Position numbers and translations under genes: made by a program. The notes under the pieces were generated by a model. It worked only from the letters and a program-made list of their open reading frames with translations. It ran no database searches and was not told the DNA's origin. A stretch of 5,002 bases of DNA from assembly GCA_023512665.1 (NCBI GenBank), contig JAILZC010000100.1, positions 1-5,002 on the forward strand, given 5' to 3'. Each line of letters begins with the position of its first letter. Position 1 is the stretch's first letter. Below are positions 4,637 through 5,002 of the stretch, one piece after another. Source of the DNA: Candidatus Bipolaricaulota bacterium. Its GTDB lineage: Bacteria; Bipolaricaulota; Bipolaricaulia; RBG-16-55-9; DRXL01.

Positions 4637-5002
4637 TCACGATCTTTGTGGTGTCGAGCTGACCAAGACAGCGGAAATTTTCTCTAACACCTTGTCTAGG
4701 GAGGTATTGATCTCATCGTTGGTAAAGCGCAGGACGCGCAAGCCTAAGCTCTCAAGAAACTCTTGGCGGATAGTGTCTTCTTCTTGGGTATATTGATGGA
4801 TAGCTCCTTCGACTTCGACTATTAAGCGAGCTTCGGCGCAGTAAAAATCGGCGATGAAGCGTTCGATAGCGTGCTGGCGGCGGAACTTGAAGCCGTGCAG
4901 TTGGCGGTTGCGCAAGCATTGCCAGAGTCTATCTTCAGCGGGTGTGGGAGCGTGGCGCATCTGGCGGGCCAGGGGCTTGAGTTTAGCCCACAGTTCTGGG
5001 AG
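4637..5002 (-). CDS. DUF559 nuclease-like protein, 5' end probably outside window
   Basis: This is a Vsr/PD-(D/E)XK-like DUF559 protein. Numbered from ATG 4960 it shows TPAEDRLWQCLRNRQLHGFK (6-25), FRRQHAIERFIADFY with D38, then LIVEVEGAIHQ with E49 and E51, and LGLRVLRFTNDEI. The usual core is D...E-x-D-G; here the second acid is Glu (EVEG), a mild departure. The frame stays open upstream of 4960 to the edge, reading LPELWAKLKPLARQ, which resembles the N-terminal lead of DUF559 proteins, so the true start is probably beyond 5002. The product is a short DNA-acting protein of unknown role, common as a solo gene. The last ~12 residues (VLVSSTPQRS and before) look like an added tail past the normal end. 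It is read toward the hicA stub and hicB. Confidence 0.85.
   Translation of the reverse strand, partial: LPELWAKLKPLARQMRHAPTPAEDRLWQCLRNRQLHGFKFRRQHAIERFIADFYCAEARLIVEVEGAIHQYTQEEDTIRQEFLESLGLRVLRFTNDEINTSLDKVLEKISAVLVSSTPQRS

Noticed and set aside
4465..4662. 65-codon plus-strand frame across the hicA stub and decayed region
   Set aside because: No ribosome site or recognisable family; the minus strand explains part of it as hicA.

Overview
This is a compact bacterial chromosomal segment with roughly even base composition, genes on both strands, short gaps and several ATGA stop/start overlaps. It contains no rRNA, tRNA, CRISPR array or complete mobile element. Several -10 boxes read TATAAT and Shine-Dalgarno sites are clear. 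The exported substrate-binding protein has an ordinary signal peptide without a lipobox, which fits a diderm better than a Gram-positive. The species cannot be named from this window. The mix of small toxin-antitoxin (TA) genes, a DUF559 protein and a DGQHR protein is typical of environmental bacteria with many accessory genes.

Left part (1-1412, all minus strand). At the edge is the N-terminal 288 codons of a restriction-endonuclease-like/DGQHR fusion related to DndB, which is missing from simple ORF lists because it runs off the window. Upstream of it is a DUF433 antitoxin gene (1290-1042). It overlaps by ATGA a 46-codon remnant of its usual DUF5615 PIN-like toxin partner (1045-905). The remnant keeps the family's start and a piece of its late region, but the middle is deleted. 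A near-repeat of the remnant's 3' tail lies at 1361-1387, on the other side of DUF433, with synonymous differences. This suggests a once-duplicated TA module.

Middle (1413-4227). A two-gene minus-strand operon encodes a periplasmic NMT1/THI5-like (ThiY-like) substrate-binding protein and, coupled through ATGA, a nitrilase-family amidohydrolase. This is a plausible salvage module, perhaps for a thiamine pyrimidine precursor, but no permease or ATPase gene lies in the window. An 80-bp divergent region with nearly interlocking promoters separates it from a plus-strand MsrB-MsrA fusion for methionine sulfoxide repair.

Right part (4228-5002, minus strand). A HicB-like antitoxin gene ends 2 nt from the msr stop. 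Upstream of it is a 15-codon stub of hicA, followed by about 120 bp of decayed sequence and then a DUF559 nuclease-like gene that enters from outside the window.

The most striking pattern is that two unrelated TA loci 3.2 kb apart both keep an intact antitoxin gene next to an internally deleted toxin gene. The best candidate for a larger unknown system is the nuclease-DGQHR gene at the left edge, which has a promoter-proximal palindrome.
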